Positions 50,349 to 61,856 of a DNA stretch of 64,000 bases are shown here, one piece after another. Every line of letters starts with the position of its first letter. The stretch's first letter is position 1. The position numbers and the translations under genes were made by a program. The notes beneath the pieces are model-generated. The model worked only from the letters and a program-made list of their open reading frames with translations. It made no database searches and was not told the DNA's origin. The stretch lies in contig SVTL01000001.1 of assembly GCA_015063795.1 (NCBI GenBank), positions 47,614 through 111,613 on the forward strand, given 5' to 3'. This stretch comes from Oscillospiraceae bacterium. GTDB lineage: Bacteria > Bacillota > Clostridia > Oscillospirales > CAG-272.

Positions 50349-51743
50349 ATGAAAAAAACATATACAATGGATATGACCGAAGGACCGATCCTGAAAAAGA
50401 TGCTGGTCTTCTCGTTGCCGCTGATGCTGTCCAGTATGCTGCAACTGATGTTCAATGCCGCAGACATCATGGTGGTGGGCAAGTTTTCCGGCGATGCCTC
50501 TCTGGCAGGTGTCGGCTCCTGCGGCCCGCTGATCGGTCTGATCACAAACCTGTTCATCGGCTTCTCGGTCGGTGCCAATGTGGCCGTTGCCCGTTATTAC
50601 GGTTCGGGCGAGCGCGAGGAGTGCAATCGGGCGGTTCACACGGCCATGCTCATCAGCTTCATCGGCGGTCTTGTGCTGACGGTGGTCGGCTTCTTCGGTG
50701 CTGAAACCTTTTTGATCCTGATGAAATCGCCGGAAAACGTCCTGCCGCTGTCGGCGCTGTATATGCGGATCTATTTTCTCGGCATGCCCGTGATGATGCT
50801 GTACAACTTCGGAAGCGCCATCCTGCGCGCGGTGGGCGATACCAAGCGCCCTCTGTACTATCTGTTTGCGGCGGGCATTGTGAATGTGATTCTGAATCTG
50901 ATCTTTGTCATCGGCTTTCAGATGGATGTGGCGGGCGTTGCACTGGCCACCATCGTCTCACAGGCCATGTCGGCTGTTTTGGTTATGATCGCTCTTTCCA
51001 AGGAGGAGGAAGCCATCCGTCTCTCGCTCCGCAATCTGCGCATCAACCGCCGTCATTTTTTGGAGATGCTCCGCATCGGTCTGCCGGCAGGCCTGCAGGG
51101 AACGTTGTTTTCGCTGTCCAATGTGGTCATCCAGTCGGGCATCAACCGCTTCGGTGACCTGATGGTGTCGGCCAGCTCGGCGGCAGGAAACTTAGAGGGC
51201 TTTATCTATCAGGGCATGAACGCCTTTTATCAGTCCACCGTCTCCTTCTGCAGTCAGAACATCGGCGCCAGGAAAACCGAGCGCATTCTGCCCATCATCA
51301 AGTGCGGAATCGCCTGTGTGGTCGTAACGGGCATTGTGATGTCGGCAGTGATCCTGATCTTTTCCCAGCAGCTTCTCAGCCTGTATTCGGATACGCAGGA
51401 GGTCATCGATGCGGCCAAGATCCGCCTGATCATTGTCTGCGTCCCCTACTTTATTCTGGGCATGATGGACGTAATGGTAGGAGCGCTGCGCGGCATCGGC
51501 TATTCGGTCGCCCCGATGGTGATCTCGCTCTGCGGTGTCTGCGGTGTTCGCTTGAGCTGGATGTATTTCGTTTTCCTCATCCCGTCGCTGACCAAGATCG
51601 AAATGATCTTCTATTCCTATCCGATCTCCTGGTTCATCACCTTTATCACGCAGATCATCTGCTTCTCGATTCTGTGGAAGCGAAAGCGCCGCCAGCTGGA
51701 ATATGATCCCACCGAATCGACCAAAGCACACGCAAAGGTATAA
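50349..51743 (+). CDS. MATE family efflux transporter
   Basis: The 464-residue membrane protein has twelve predicted helices in two halves. MATE signatures include 'SLPLMLSSMLQLMFNAADIMVVGKFSGDASLAGVGSC' in helix 1-2, 'FIGFSVGANVAVARYYGSGE', 'RIGLPAGLQGTLFSLSNVVIQSGIN' at the start of the second half and 'FYQSTVSFCSQNIGARK'. It should export drugs or metabolites in exchange for sodium or protons; the substrate is unknown. It has its own promoter and GAGGTT ribosome binding site. A structured repeat element begins 22 bp after its stop. Confidence 0.92.
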   Translation: MKKTYTMDMTEGPILKKMLVFSLPLMLSSMLQLMFNAADIMVVGKFSGDASLAGVGSCGPLIGLITNLFIGFSVGANVAVARYYGSGEREECNRAVHTAMLISFIGGLVLTVVGFFGAETFLILMKSPENVLPLSALYMRIYFLGMPVMMLYNFGSAILRAVGDTKRPLYYLFAAGIVNVILNLIFVIGFQMDVAGVALATIVSQAMSAVLVMIALSKEEEAIRLSLRNLRINRRHFLEMLRIGLPAGLQGTLFSLSNVVIQSGINRFGDLMVSASSAAGNLEGFIYQGMNAFYQSTVSFCSQNIGARKTERILPIIKCGIACVVVTGIVMSAVILIFSQQLLSLYSDTQEVIDAAKIRLIIVCVPYFILGMMDVMVGALRGIGYSVAPMVISLCGVCGVRLSWMYFVFLIPSLTKIEMIFYSYPISWFITFITQIICFSILWKRKRRQLEYDPTESTKAHAKV

Positions 51744-51765
51744 ACAAAAAGAATGCTCGCACTTA

Positions 51766-51966
51766 GCGTGATACTCTTAACGGAGTATCACGCAACTCGA
51801 TTCGCCTGCGGCGAGTGATATTGCTTCGCAGTGATATTCGGCTGATGCCGAGTGATATTCGCTGCGCGAGTTTACAGGCGAATCGAATATCACGGCGAGG
51901 CGCAGCCTTGCCATATCACTTCCCATAAGGGGAAATATCACTCTTTGCGTGAGCAAAGAATATCAC
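51766..51966. repeat. Branched palindromic element with GTGATAT/ATATCAC separators
   Basis: At least eight hairpins lie in a row. An 11-bp stem opens the element (51766-51776 with 51783-51793). In the left half small hairpins (51802-51814, 51822-51830, 51838-51851, 51859-51869) are separated by GTGATAT. In the right half hairpins (51894-51912, 51920-51934, 51942-51959) are separated by the complement, ATATCAC. A 12-bp long-range stem joins 51798-51809 to 51875-51886. No open frame with coding signs is present. It could be a MITE-like repeat, a structured RNA or a protein-binding array. Confidence 0.75.
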
Positions 51967-52208
51967 TAAATATAAGAAGAGAAAGAGAGAACATTTCGCT
52001 TGCGCACCGATTTGCTCTCTCTTTCTGTTTGTATAAGGAGTTAGGATTCGCCCCTTTTGCTCACGCTTCGCAGCACTTTGACTATTCTTCCATAAGAACA
52101 TCGCACTTTTGGCGGGCATTTTTTGCAAAAAGAATGTCGTTTTCCCCCAACCTTTTCCGCTCATAGTCCCTCTAAAGAGTGTAGCTACAAAAAAACGGAG
52201 GACAGAGA
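51967..52208. other. Non-coding remainder before the sigma-factor gene
   Basis: GAAAGAGAGA (51981-51990) pairs perfectly with TCTCTCTTTC (52016-52025), giving a 10-bp stem with a 25-nt loop. It may end transcripts reading from the MATE gene. I see no coding sequence and no convincing promoter in the rest; GGAGG at 52198-52202 belongs to the next gene. Confidence 0.5.
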
Positions 52209-54761
52209 ATGTACAAATCCGATCAAACCGACAAAACGCTTGTGGAGCTGACGCTTCTGGGCGACACAAAGGCGTATGAAACGCTTGTAAGGCGGCATCA
52301 GGCGAAAGTACTTTCGCGGGCAAAGTGGTTCACCAAAAGCAATTTCATGGCCGAGGATGCGGCGCAGGATGCCTTTGTCACCGCCTGGCTGAAGCTGGAC
52401 TGCTTAAAAGACCGCGACAAATACGGCGCGTGGGTCTGCCGCATTGCGGAGAACTGCGCGAAGGAAATGCTGGTCCGCTTCCGCGAATACCTACCTCTTG
52501 AGTACGCCGACTATGAGCCGTCGCCAAGCGCTGTCAGCGTGGAGGATGAGGTCATCTCGTCCATGGAAAAGGACCTTCTGCATGAACAGATCGACCGTTT
52601 GCCCGAAAAGATCGGACAGGTGATCCGTCTGCACTATTTTGAGGGGCTTTCCATCGCGGATATCGCGGTGAGAATGCAAACGCCCGTCGGGACGGTCAAG
52701 TGGCAGCTTCATGAAGGAAGGACCAAGATGCGAAAGGAGCTTTCTTCGATGAACGAAAGAGAAAACGATACCTTGGTGGAAAAGGTCATGAAAAAGGTGG
52801 AGGAGCTGAAGCTCTGGCGCCTGAAAGAAAAAAAAGACGGCTTTGCGGAGGCGTACAAGGATGTATTGGCCGCCGTCGAATCCCTGCCCGAGAGCGAAAA
52901 AAAGCAGAGTGCGCTGGCCGACACGCTGCTCTGCGGCTGGTGGTGGCTGCCCGGGGCGCAGAACGACGAGCTGTTTGCCCGCATCAAGCAGGCAGCCATC
53001 GAGGGCAAAAATGAAGACGTGATGAGCGCGGTTGCCTTCCGCGAGGACGAAAAGGTGCCGTGGTCGGAGCGCATCGCTTTTATGAGAGACAAGCAGATCC
53101 CCTTTCTCAAGGAACATGGCTTTACCAAAGCGCTTGGTCAGGAGTGGTTCTGGCTCGCCCGAACCTATTACTTCGAGGGAAAGCGCGACGAAGGTCTTGC
53201 TGCCTTTGACAAGGTGCTTGAGATCCTCAAACCCTCCGATGTCTATTATGCCAACGCTCTCTCGGCGAAAAAGCTGGAAGAGCTTCGCTTGGAGGGAGCG
53301 TTCGGCAAGAACGAAAAAAAGTATAAGTTTGATGCGGCTGCCGAAGAATACCGCTTCCTTGACGGCGAGCTTCGCTTCTGGTCCTCGCCGGGATACAATC
53401 GAGGGCATTTGTATGGGGAGATGCTTCATTCACAGGACATTTTCTATAACGCCTTCCGCTGTGACAGACGTTTTATGGCAAAGGGCGTCAAGGTCGGTGA
53501 GACGTTCACGGCAGACGATGGCGACACGCTCACCTTCCTGCCTAAGCGTGAGACCGTGGAAACCCCTGCGGGGCGTTTTGAGGACTGCCGGATCAGCGTT
53601 GTGGCAGAAAAAGGCATCCGCTTCACCACATGGTTCAAAGAGGGCATCGGCATTGTCAAGCAGATGGCAGAGGAATACGGTCAAAGTGAGACGCATTGGC
53701 TGACCGCCTGTCACATTGAGGGCGGAAGCGGTCTTCTCCCCTGCCATAAGGGCAACCGATGGACGTATGCTTTGTGCGGCAATCCCGAAACCCATCGCGG
53801 CGAGGGCGAGTATGTGATGACCTATGCTGACAGCGAAAGGGTGATCCTGTCGGTGTCCTATTGCAAACAGCGCCTGCGCTACGACGAAAACAACTGGCTT
53901 GATATGATCAAGCAGATGCGGAGCGAATATGTGGCTCTTCCCGAGGAGGACGATAAGCTGTCCGATGTGTCTTTTGCCATGACGAGGGCAAAGGCTCTGG
54001 CAAAAACGCCTTACCAAAAACTTCACACCGAGGTGGCTTGTGACGTGATGGAGCGCATCATGGCAGGAGCCGAGGAGACAACGCCCAACCGCAAGATCAA
54101 CGGATACTGGAATTTCTTTTCCGTCCATGATCCGATTGCGATGTCCAACGGACGCTTGGAATACGGTGATCGAAACCAACGCCTTTCTTTTGAATGGAAA
54201 AAGAAGATTCCCGCGGCGGGCTGGGCAGCACTCTACAATGACATTTACGGCATTCTGGCCGATCACTTTGGCTGCCTCTGGTCGGATGAATGGCTTAAGA
54301 CGACCGAAGGCTGCGTCTGCCGCGACTGCTACGGTCAGAAGCTGACAACCCCCTTCACGATCCAGCGCATCGGAAGCGTCACCACCCCTGCGGGGACATT
54401 TGATGACTGCATTGAGCTTTCCTTCAACGGCAAGTATTGGACGGGCGGACTGCGTTACCGCGGCGGATACAAGGATTACACCTTTGCGCCGGGCGTCGGC
54501 ATCATCCGTCTCGTCAGCCGCTACAAGAAGGAGAATCCCTATCTGCTGACCGCCTACAAAGGTACGGGCGAGGGCTATATGCCGGTCGCTGACGGCATGA
54601 TGCGCCGCTTTGAAGCGCAGAACATGACCGAGGGGCACACCGCTTTCGCCGAATACCGCTTTGTGAAAAACGACAACGGCGAGCTGGTGGTTCTGGAAAA
54701 CCGCGCCGGCTATCAGAATCTGGAAGAGAAAAACGCAAGCGAACCCAAAGCCGAAGCATAA
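52209..54761 (+). CDS. ECF-type sigma factor fused to a large C-terminal extension
   Basis: An 850-residue protein. Residues 1-180 are a sigma-70 ECF factor: region 2 ('YETLVRRHQAKVLSRAKWF', 'AEDAAQDAFVTAWLKLDCLKD', 'YGAWVCRIAENCAKEML') and region 4 ('LPEKIGQVIRLHYFEGLSIADIAVRMQTPVGTVKWQLHEGRTKMR'). Residues about 190-360 are helical. Two beta-rich segments follow that share 'TPAGxFxDC' and a later 'G(I/V)GI(V/I)' (about 455-500 and 715-775), suggesting an internal duplication. No membrane helix is present, so the extension would act in the cytoplasm. Many ECF factors have short C-terminal extensions that control activity; this one is far larger. No anti-sigma gene is adjacent. The ribosome binding site is GGAGG. 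Confidence 0.85.
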   Translation: MYKSDQTDKTLVELTLLGDTKAYETLVRRHQAKVLSRAKWFTKSNFMAEDAAQDAFVTAWLKLDCLKDRDKYGAWVCRIAENCAKEMLVRFREYLPLEYADYEPSPSAVSVEDEVISSMEKDLLHEQIDRLPEKIGQVIRLHYFEGLSIADIAVRMQTPVGTVKWQLHEGRTKMRKELSSMNERENDTLVEKVMKKVEELKLWRLKEKKDGFAEAYKDVLAAVESLPESEKKQSALADTLLCGWWWLPGAQNDELFARIKQAAIEGKNEDVMSAVAFREDEKVPWSERIAFMRDKQIPFLKEHGFTKALGQEWFWLARTYYFEGKRDEGLAAFDKVLEILKPSDVYYANALSAKKLEELRLEGAFGKNEKKYKFDAAAEEYRFLDGELRFWSSPGYNRGHLYGEMLHSQDIFYNAFRCDRRFMAKGVKVGETFTADDGDTLTFLPKRETVETPAGRFEDCRISVVAEKGIRFTTWFKEGIGIVKQMAEEYGQSETHWLTACHIEGGSGLLPCHKGNRWTYALCGNPETHRGEGEYVMTYADSERVILSVSYCKQRLRYDENNWLDMIKQMRSEYVALPEEDDKLSDVSFAMTRAKALAKTPYQKLHTEVACDVMERIMAGAEETTPNRKINGYWNFFSVHDPIAMSNGRLEYGDRNQRLSFEWKKKIPAAGWAALYNDIYGILADHFGCLWSDEWLKTTEGCVCRDCYGQKLTTPFTIQRIGSVTTPAGTFDDCIELSFNGKYWTGGLRYRGGYKDYTFAPGVGIIRLVSRYKKENPYLLTAYKGTGEGYMPVADGMMRRFEAQNMTEGHTAFAEYRFVKNDNGELVVLENRAGYQNLEEKNASEPKAEA

Positions 54762-54777
54762 GCGAATGCATAAAAAC

Positions 54778-54811
54778 AAAGGTGTTGGCCGAAAAAGTCA
54801 ACACCTTTTTG
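54778..54811 (+). terminator. Terminator of the sigma-factor gene
   Basis: AAAGGTGTTG (54778-54787) pairs perfectly with CAACACCTTT (54799-54808), followed by T residues. Confidence 0.85.
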
Positions 54812-54834
54812 TATCGTATGATCGTCGCTTTCCC

Positions 54835-55086
54835 TCAAAATCTCACAACGCCGTCATCCGGATCGTCGAGACAAAGCTCCTCAAACGCCTCGAAAACCGG
54901 CTCTTCCGCCTGAGCGGTCAGCTGACGGTAGACGACAAACATGCCGGCTACACCGCCTGCGGAGGAGAGCAGAAGCAGGGCCGTGGCAAACGAACGCTTT
55001 TTCCACAGCACAAAGAAGAGAATGAGGAAGAACAGCGCCTGCCCCATCATGGCAAGCCCGAGATAAAACTTGGTTTTGCGTTTCAT
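54835..55086 (-). CDS. Small two-helix membrane protein
   Basis: An 83-residue protein that I do not recognise. It has a basic start (MKRKTK), two hydrophobic helices at about 8-27 and 33-53, and an acidic C-terminal tail ('EEPVFEAFEELCLDDPDDG'). The ATG lies 3 bp after the prfB stop, with the ribosome binding site GCGAGGTG inside the end of prfB, so it is probably co-transcribed with prfB. The function is unknown. Confidence 0.65.
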   Translation of the reverse strand: MKRKTKFYLGLAMMGQALFFLILFFVLWKKRSFATALLLLSSAGGVAGMFVVYRQLTAQAEEPVFEAFEELCLDDPDDGVVRF

Positions 55087-55089
55087 CGC

Positions 55090-56205
55090 TTACACCTCGC
55101 CGTTGGCATTGGCCTTCAGGAAGGCGTTGATGAAGCCGTCGATGTCGCCGTCCATGACTGCCTGAATGTTGCCGTTTTCATAGCCGGTACGGGTGTCCTT
55201 GGCCAGCGTGTAGGGCATGAAGACGTAGGAGCGGATCTGTGCGCCCCATTCGATCTTGTTTTTAACGCCCTGGATGTCCTCAATCTTGTCCAGCTTCTCG
55301 CGCTCCTTGATCTCAAGCAGCTTGGCCTTCAGCATCTTCAGCGCGGTCTCCTTGTTCTGGAGCTGGCTTCGCTCGGTCTGACAGCCCACCACAATGCCCG
55401 TGGGCAGGTGGGTGATGCGGATGGCCGAGTCGGTCTTGTTGATGTGCTGACCGCCTGCGCCGCTGGAACGGTGCGCGGTGATCTCAATTTCCTCGTCCTT
55501 GATCTCGATCTTGCCGTCGTCCTCAAATTCGGGCATAACATCCACCGAGGCAAAGGAGGTCTGACGGCGCCCCGAAGCATCAAAGGGGGAAACGCGCACC
55601 AGACGGTGAACGCCCTTTTCGCTCTTCAGATAGCCGTAGGCATTCACGCCCTCCACCATGATGGTGGCGCTCTTGATGCCGGCTTCGTCGCCGTCCAGCC
55701 AGTCGAGAAGCTTCACATTGAAGCCGTGACGCTCGCCCCAACGGGTGTACATACGGTAGAGCATCAGCGCCCAGTCCTGGGCCTCGGTACCGCCCGCGCC
55801 CGGGTGGAAGGAAACGATGGCGTTGTTTTTGTCGTATTCACCGGAGAGCAGGGTTGCCAGCTTCTGCTCCTCGGCGGCCTTGTCAATGGCGGCAATTTCG
55901 GTCAGAATCTCTTCAACCTGGCTCTCGTCGTTTTCCTCGATGGCCATGTCGTTGAGCAGAGCGATGTCCTCCAAACGCTTTTCCAGATCGTGGAAGGCCT
56001 CGATCTTATCCTTCAGCATCTTGATGGTCTGCAGCGTTTTTCCGGAGGTGCGCTGGTCGCTCCAGAAAGCGGGATCGTTGGTTTTTTCTTCAAGCGACGC
56101 GATCTGCTCCTGCACAGCGTCGATCTTAATGGCGTCGGCAAGCTCTTTCAGTTCACTCTCCAGTCTGGAAAGGTCGCGCTTGGCTTCTTCAAGTTGAATG
56201 ATCAA
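55090..56205 (-). CDS. prfB: Peptide chain release factor 2
   Basis: The 371-residue RF2 recognises UGA and UAA stops. It carries the tripeptide anticodon S-P-F in 'RVSPFDASGRRQTSFASVDV' and the GGQ motif in 'RSSGAGGQHINKTDSAIRITHLP'. The usual programmed +1 frameshift site near codon 25 is absent: the N-terminus ('LESELKELADAIKIDAVQEQI') is read in one frame, so this gene lacks that autoregulation. The start is TTG 56205 with GGAGGT at a good distance; it overlaps the stop of the nif3-like gene, so translation is coupled. Confidence 0.95.
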   Translation of the reverse strand: MIIQLEEAKRDLSRLESELKELADAIKIDAVQEQIASLEEKTNDPAFWSDQRTSGKTLQTIKMLKDKIEAFHDLEKRLEDIALLNDMAIEENDESQVEEILTEIAAIDKAAEEQKLATLLSGEYDKNNAIVSFHPGAGGTEAQDWALMLYRMYTRWGERHGFNVKLLDWLDGDEAGIKSATIMVEGVNAYGYLKSEKGVHRLVRVSPFDASGRRQTSFASVDVMPEFEDDGKIEIKDEEIEITAHRSSGAGGQHINKTDSAIRITHLPTGIVVGCQTERSQLQNKETALKMLKAKLLEIKEREKLDKIEDIQGVKNKIEWGAQIRSYVFMPYTLAKDTRTGYENGNIQAVMDGDIDGFINAFLKANANGEV

Positions 56206-56963
56206 TGTAAACCTCCGGAAATGACATTGCTGTCGATCACCGTCACCTCAAGGGAGGGATCGGCTTTGTTCAGCAGATGTTTGATGTGGTCGCAAACGGG
56301 ATGTTCGGTGTAAAAGTGGCCGGCGCAGATGAGATTGATGCCGGCATCGTAATAGGCATTTTCTTCGTCGAAGGAGACTTCGCCCGTGACAAAGGTGTCA
56401 TAGCCTTCGGCGATCAGCTCTTCGAGACAATGCTTGCCGCTTCCGCCCAGAACGGCAACGCGGTGTGCTTCCGCGCGCGGCAGAACCACGCTTATGCGGT
56501 CGCTGCCCAGCGTTTCTTTAACGGCTTGCGCAAACAGGGAAGAATCAAGGGGAGTCGGTAACAATCCGCCGCGTCCGACCTCGCATGCAGGCACGCAGTC
56601 GGTAAGCCCCAGCTTTTGGGCAAGGATGTCGTTCACACCGCCCTCCACCGCGTCAAGACGGGTGTGAAAGGAAAAGAGGGCGATGCCGTGTCCTGCCAGC
56701 TTTGACAGACTGCTCTGCATCGGATCGGCAAAGGAGAGATGGCGGATGGGATGAAAGATCAGCGGATGATGGGTGACGATGAGATCGGCGCCGCTTTCGA
56801 TGGCCTTTTCAACGGTGAGACGGTTGGCATCCAGCGCGACAAGCACGCGGCGCACCTCTTTTTCGGGATCGAAGGCAAGCATCAATCCGTCGTTGTCCCA
56901 CTCGCAGGACAGATCTTTCGGGATCGCCTCATCGAGAAAGCGGTAGAACTGCTGTATGTTCAT
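56202..56963 (-). CDS. Nif3-like dinuclear metal centre protein (YqfO type)
   Basis: The 253-residue Nif3 protein starts 'IQQFYRFLDEAIPKDLSCEWDNDGLML' and has the metal-ligand motif 'IVTHHPLIFHP'. The C-terminal half has 'RVAVLGGSGKHCLEELIAEGYDTFVTGEVSFDEE' and 'LICAGHFYTEHPV', which supply further His and Glu ligands. It lacks the extra central domain found in B. subtilis YqfO. Proposed roles include GTP cyclohydrolase-like activity, but none is settled. It overlaps trmK, its usual partner (yqfN-yqfO in B. subtilis), by 4 bp. Confidence 0.92.
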   Translation of the reverse strand: MNIQQFYRFLDEAIPKDLSCEWDNDGLMLAFDPEKEVRRVLVALDANRLTVEKAIESGADLIVTHHPLIFHPIRHLSFADPMQSSLSKLAGHGIALFSFHTRLDAVEGGVNDILAQKLGLTDCVPACEVGRGGLLPTPLDSSLFAQAVKETLGSDRISVVLPRAEAHRVAVLGGSGKHCLEELIAEGYDTFVTGEVSFDEENAYYDAGINLICAGHFYTEHPVCDHIKHLLNKADPSLEVTVIDSNVISGGLH

Positions 56964-57664
56964 AGACGATGACCTCCGCTTGGCAGTTCGGACAGAAGCG
57001 CCTCCAATGCATCGGACAAACGCTTGTCGTCGGAAGCGTCAAGGCCTTGGCTGAGTCTGCCCTCCAGAACTTTTTTTTGATTGTTGATCTTGCTTTGAAG
57101 GTAAGGACGGAACAGGGAAGACGGCTGCTCACTGCGCTTTTGCAGCAGGCAGGGACCCACCAGCCGCTCAAGAGGAGACAGCGTCCTGTTCTGACCGTCA
57201 AATTCGGCGACGATGATGGGATAAACCCGTCCGTTTTCTTCCACCAGCGTTTCGTCAACAAAGAAAAAGCCGTTTTGCGCCAGATAGAGGCGAAGCGCCT
57301 CGGGGCGGGACATGGGCTGCAGAACAAAGCGGACGCCGCTTTTGCAAAAATCGCTGTTTTCGATGATCTGCGCGATCAATTCGCCCCCCATCCCGGCGAT
57401 GACGATGTCGCGGATGGGCAGGTGGGAAAGTCCGGTCAGCCCGTCGGTCAGAATCGGCGTGATCTGCTGAGTCAGGTTGGTGAGCGCAATGAACTGCTTG
57501 GCTTTTTGCAGCGGCTTTTCGTTGATGTCGGTGGCATACACGTGCGCGGCCTGCCGATCGCGGATCAGCAAAACAGCTAACTTCCCGTGGTCGGTGCCAA
57601 CATCGGCCGCCACCGTTCCGACACGGACAAAGGAAGCCAGCGCATTCAGACGGTTATCGTTCAT
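56960..57664 (-). CDS. trmK: tRNA (adenine(22)-N1)-methyltransferase
   Basis: The Rossmann-fold SAM methyltransferase of about 234 residues has motif I 'AADVGTDHGKLAVLLI', 'VYATDINEKPLQKA' and the catalytic-region 'DIVIAGMGGELIAQII', the COG2384/TrmK pattern. TrmK makes m1A at position 22 of tRNA. The start is either ATG 57664 or TTG 57676; neither has a clear ribosome binding site. It leads a compact minus-strand set trmK - nif3-like - prfB - small membrane protein, with overlaps at the first two junctions. Confidence 0.93.
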   Translation of the reverse strand: MNDNRLNALASFVRVGTVAADVGTDHGKLAVLLIRDRQAAHVYATDINEKPLQKAKQFIALTNLTQQITPILTDGLTGLSHLPIRDIVIAGMGGELIAQIIENSDFCKSGVRFVLQPMSRPEALRLYLAQNGFFFVDETLVEENGRVYPIIVAEFDGQNRTLSPLERLVGPCLLQKRSEQPSSLFRPYLQSKINNQKKVLEGRLSQGLDASDDKRLSDALEALLSELPSGGHRL

Positions 57665-57682
57665 GTTGCGGTACAATCAAAG

Positions 57683-57721
57683 AAAGCGGACAGATGCCAA
57701 AAACAACCGTCCGCTTTTTTT
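57683..57721. terminator. Hairpin between the DUF1858 gene and trmK
   Basis: AAAGCGGAC (57683-57691) and GTCCGCTTT (57709-57717) pair perfectly. The T run is stronger on the plus strand; on the minus strand CTTTCTTTG follows. It probably ends the DUF1858 transcript. Confidence 0.6.
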
Positions 57722-57728
57722 GAACCCT

Positions 57729-57938
57729 TTAGTTTTTGGAAGCGAGGAACTCGTTGATCTTCGCGATCAGCGCGTCTGCATCCGTACCGTGGACGGCGCA
57801 GGCCATTTCAACGGTTTCACCGCGGGAAGCGGGGCAGCCGAGGCAATGCATACCGATTTCAAAGAAGAACTTTGCGGTTTCCGCATCGTGGTCAAGAATA
57901 TCGCCGATGATAGACTGTTTGGTGATCGTCATGTTCAT
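57729..57938 (-). CDS. DUF1858 redox-disulfide domain protein
   Basis: The 69-residue protein is a single DUF1858 domain with C-x-x-C at C32 and C35 in 'EIGMHCLGCPASRGET', the pattern of hybrid-cluster-protein-associated or ScdA-type domains in anaerobes. It may carry out thiol redox chemistry or bind a metal; no function is established for lone domains. ATG 57938 has AAAGGAATGG upstream, and the gene has a consensus promoter of its own. Confidence 0.88.
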   Translation of the reverse strand: MNMTITKQSIIGDILDHDAETAKFFFEIGMHCLGCPASRGETVEMACAVHGTDADALIAKINEFLASKN

Positions 57939-57968
57939 CCATTCCTTTCATAGTTAGACTCTTAAACT

Positions 57969-57997
57969 ATTATAGTACAAATTCGTCGCTTTGTCAA
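57969..57997 (-). promoter_or_regulatory. Promoter of the DUF1858 gene
   Basis: Minus-strand consensus TTGACA (57992-57997) and TATAAT (57969-57974) with 17-bp spacing. Confidence 0.85.
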
Positions 57998-58082
57998 GCG
58001 ATCGGAACATTTTTCCGCCGAGGGAATACAATATTATTAGCATACACGAACCGAATTTTTTCATACATACGGAGGACATGAT

Positions 58083-58646
58083 ATGGCGATCCGAATTTTC
58101 ATCGACCAGGGGCACAATCCATCCAATCCCAATGCGGGGGCTGAGGGCAACGGTCTGCGCGAGCAGGATCTGACGTATGAGATCGGAAGGCTGTTGGCCA
58201 CCCGTCTCCGCGAGGACCCCAATTTTGATGTGCGCCTTTCGCGGAACACACCCACCGAGATTCTGGGAAGCAGCAACACCACCAGTCTGGCTGCCCGCGT
58301 GAATGCCGCCAACGCCTGGAATGCCGACTATTTCATCAGCCTGCATGCCAATGCCTCCACCGATCCCAATGTCGGCGGAACGGAGGGCTATGCCTTCAGC
58401 GAGGCGTCGGAGGGATATGCGCTGGGCGTGGATATCGTCAACGCCATCGCCGCCGAGACGGGGCTCCGCAATCGGGGGATGTTTGTCCGCCCCACACTGT
58501 ATGTGCTGCGGAAAACGCAGATGCCTGCCGTCCTCATCGAGATGGGTTACATCACCAACACAGAGGACGCCGACCTGATGAGCCGACGTCCCGATCTGTT
58601 TGCCGATGCCATCTACAACGGCATCGTGAATTATTTTTCTTTTTGA
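58083..58646 (+). CDS. N-acetylmuramoyl-L-alanine amidase (Amidase_3, CwlD-like)
   Basis: The 187-residue zinc amidase cleaves the bond between muramic acid and the first L-Ala of peptidoglycan. Ligands and catalytic residues are H11 ('FIDQGHNP'), E27 ('LREQDLTYEI'), H88 ('FISLHANAS') and E153 ('VLIEMGYITN'). It is only the catalytic domain and has no signal peptide or anchor, which is odd for an enzyme whose substrate is outside. A non-classical export route or a CwlD-like sporulation role is possible. GGAGG precedes ATG 58083. Confidence 0.9.
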   Translation: MAIRIFIDQGHNPSNPNAGAEGNGLREQDLTYEIGRLLATRLREDPNFDVRLSRNTPTEILGSSNTTSLAARVNAANAWNADYFISLHANASTDPNVGGTEGYAFSEASEGYALGVDIVNAIAAETGLRNRGMFVRPTLYVLRKTQMPAVLIEMGYITNTEDADLMSRRPDLFADAIYNGIVNYFSF

Positions 58647-58682
58647 AACGATCCGTCGCTTCCGCCTGAGCGCTTTCGGAAG

Positions 58683-61795
<3,113 letters not shown>

Positions 61796-61817
61796 GATGC
61801 AGAGGAAAAAATTGCAA

Positions 61818-61846
61818 AAGACCGTCTCGCTTTGAGACGGCCTTTT
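61818..61846 (-). terminator. Terminator of the truncated secreted-protein gene
   Basis: CCGTCTC (61822-61828) pairs with GAGACGG (61834-61840); T residues follow on both strands, so it can act in both directions. It lies 16 bp past the stop at 61857. Confidence 0.75.
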
Positions 61847-61856
61847 TGAAAACGGT

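Noticed and set aside
51766..51966. CRISPR-like array of regularly spaced repeats
   Set aside because: The repeated unit is only 7 bp, the intervening sequences are self-complementary hairpins of 9-19 nt, and the right half uses the complement of the left unit.
56000..56205. Programmed +1 frameshift site in prfB
   Set aside because: No in-frame UGA with a preceding slippery CUU was found; the RF2 N-terminus reads through in one frame.
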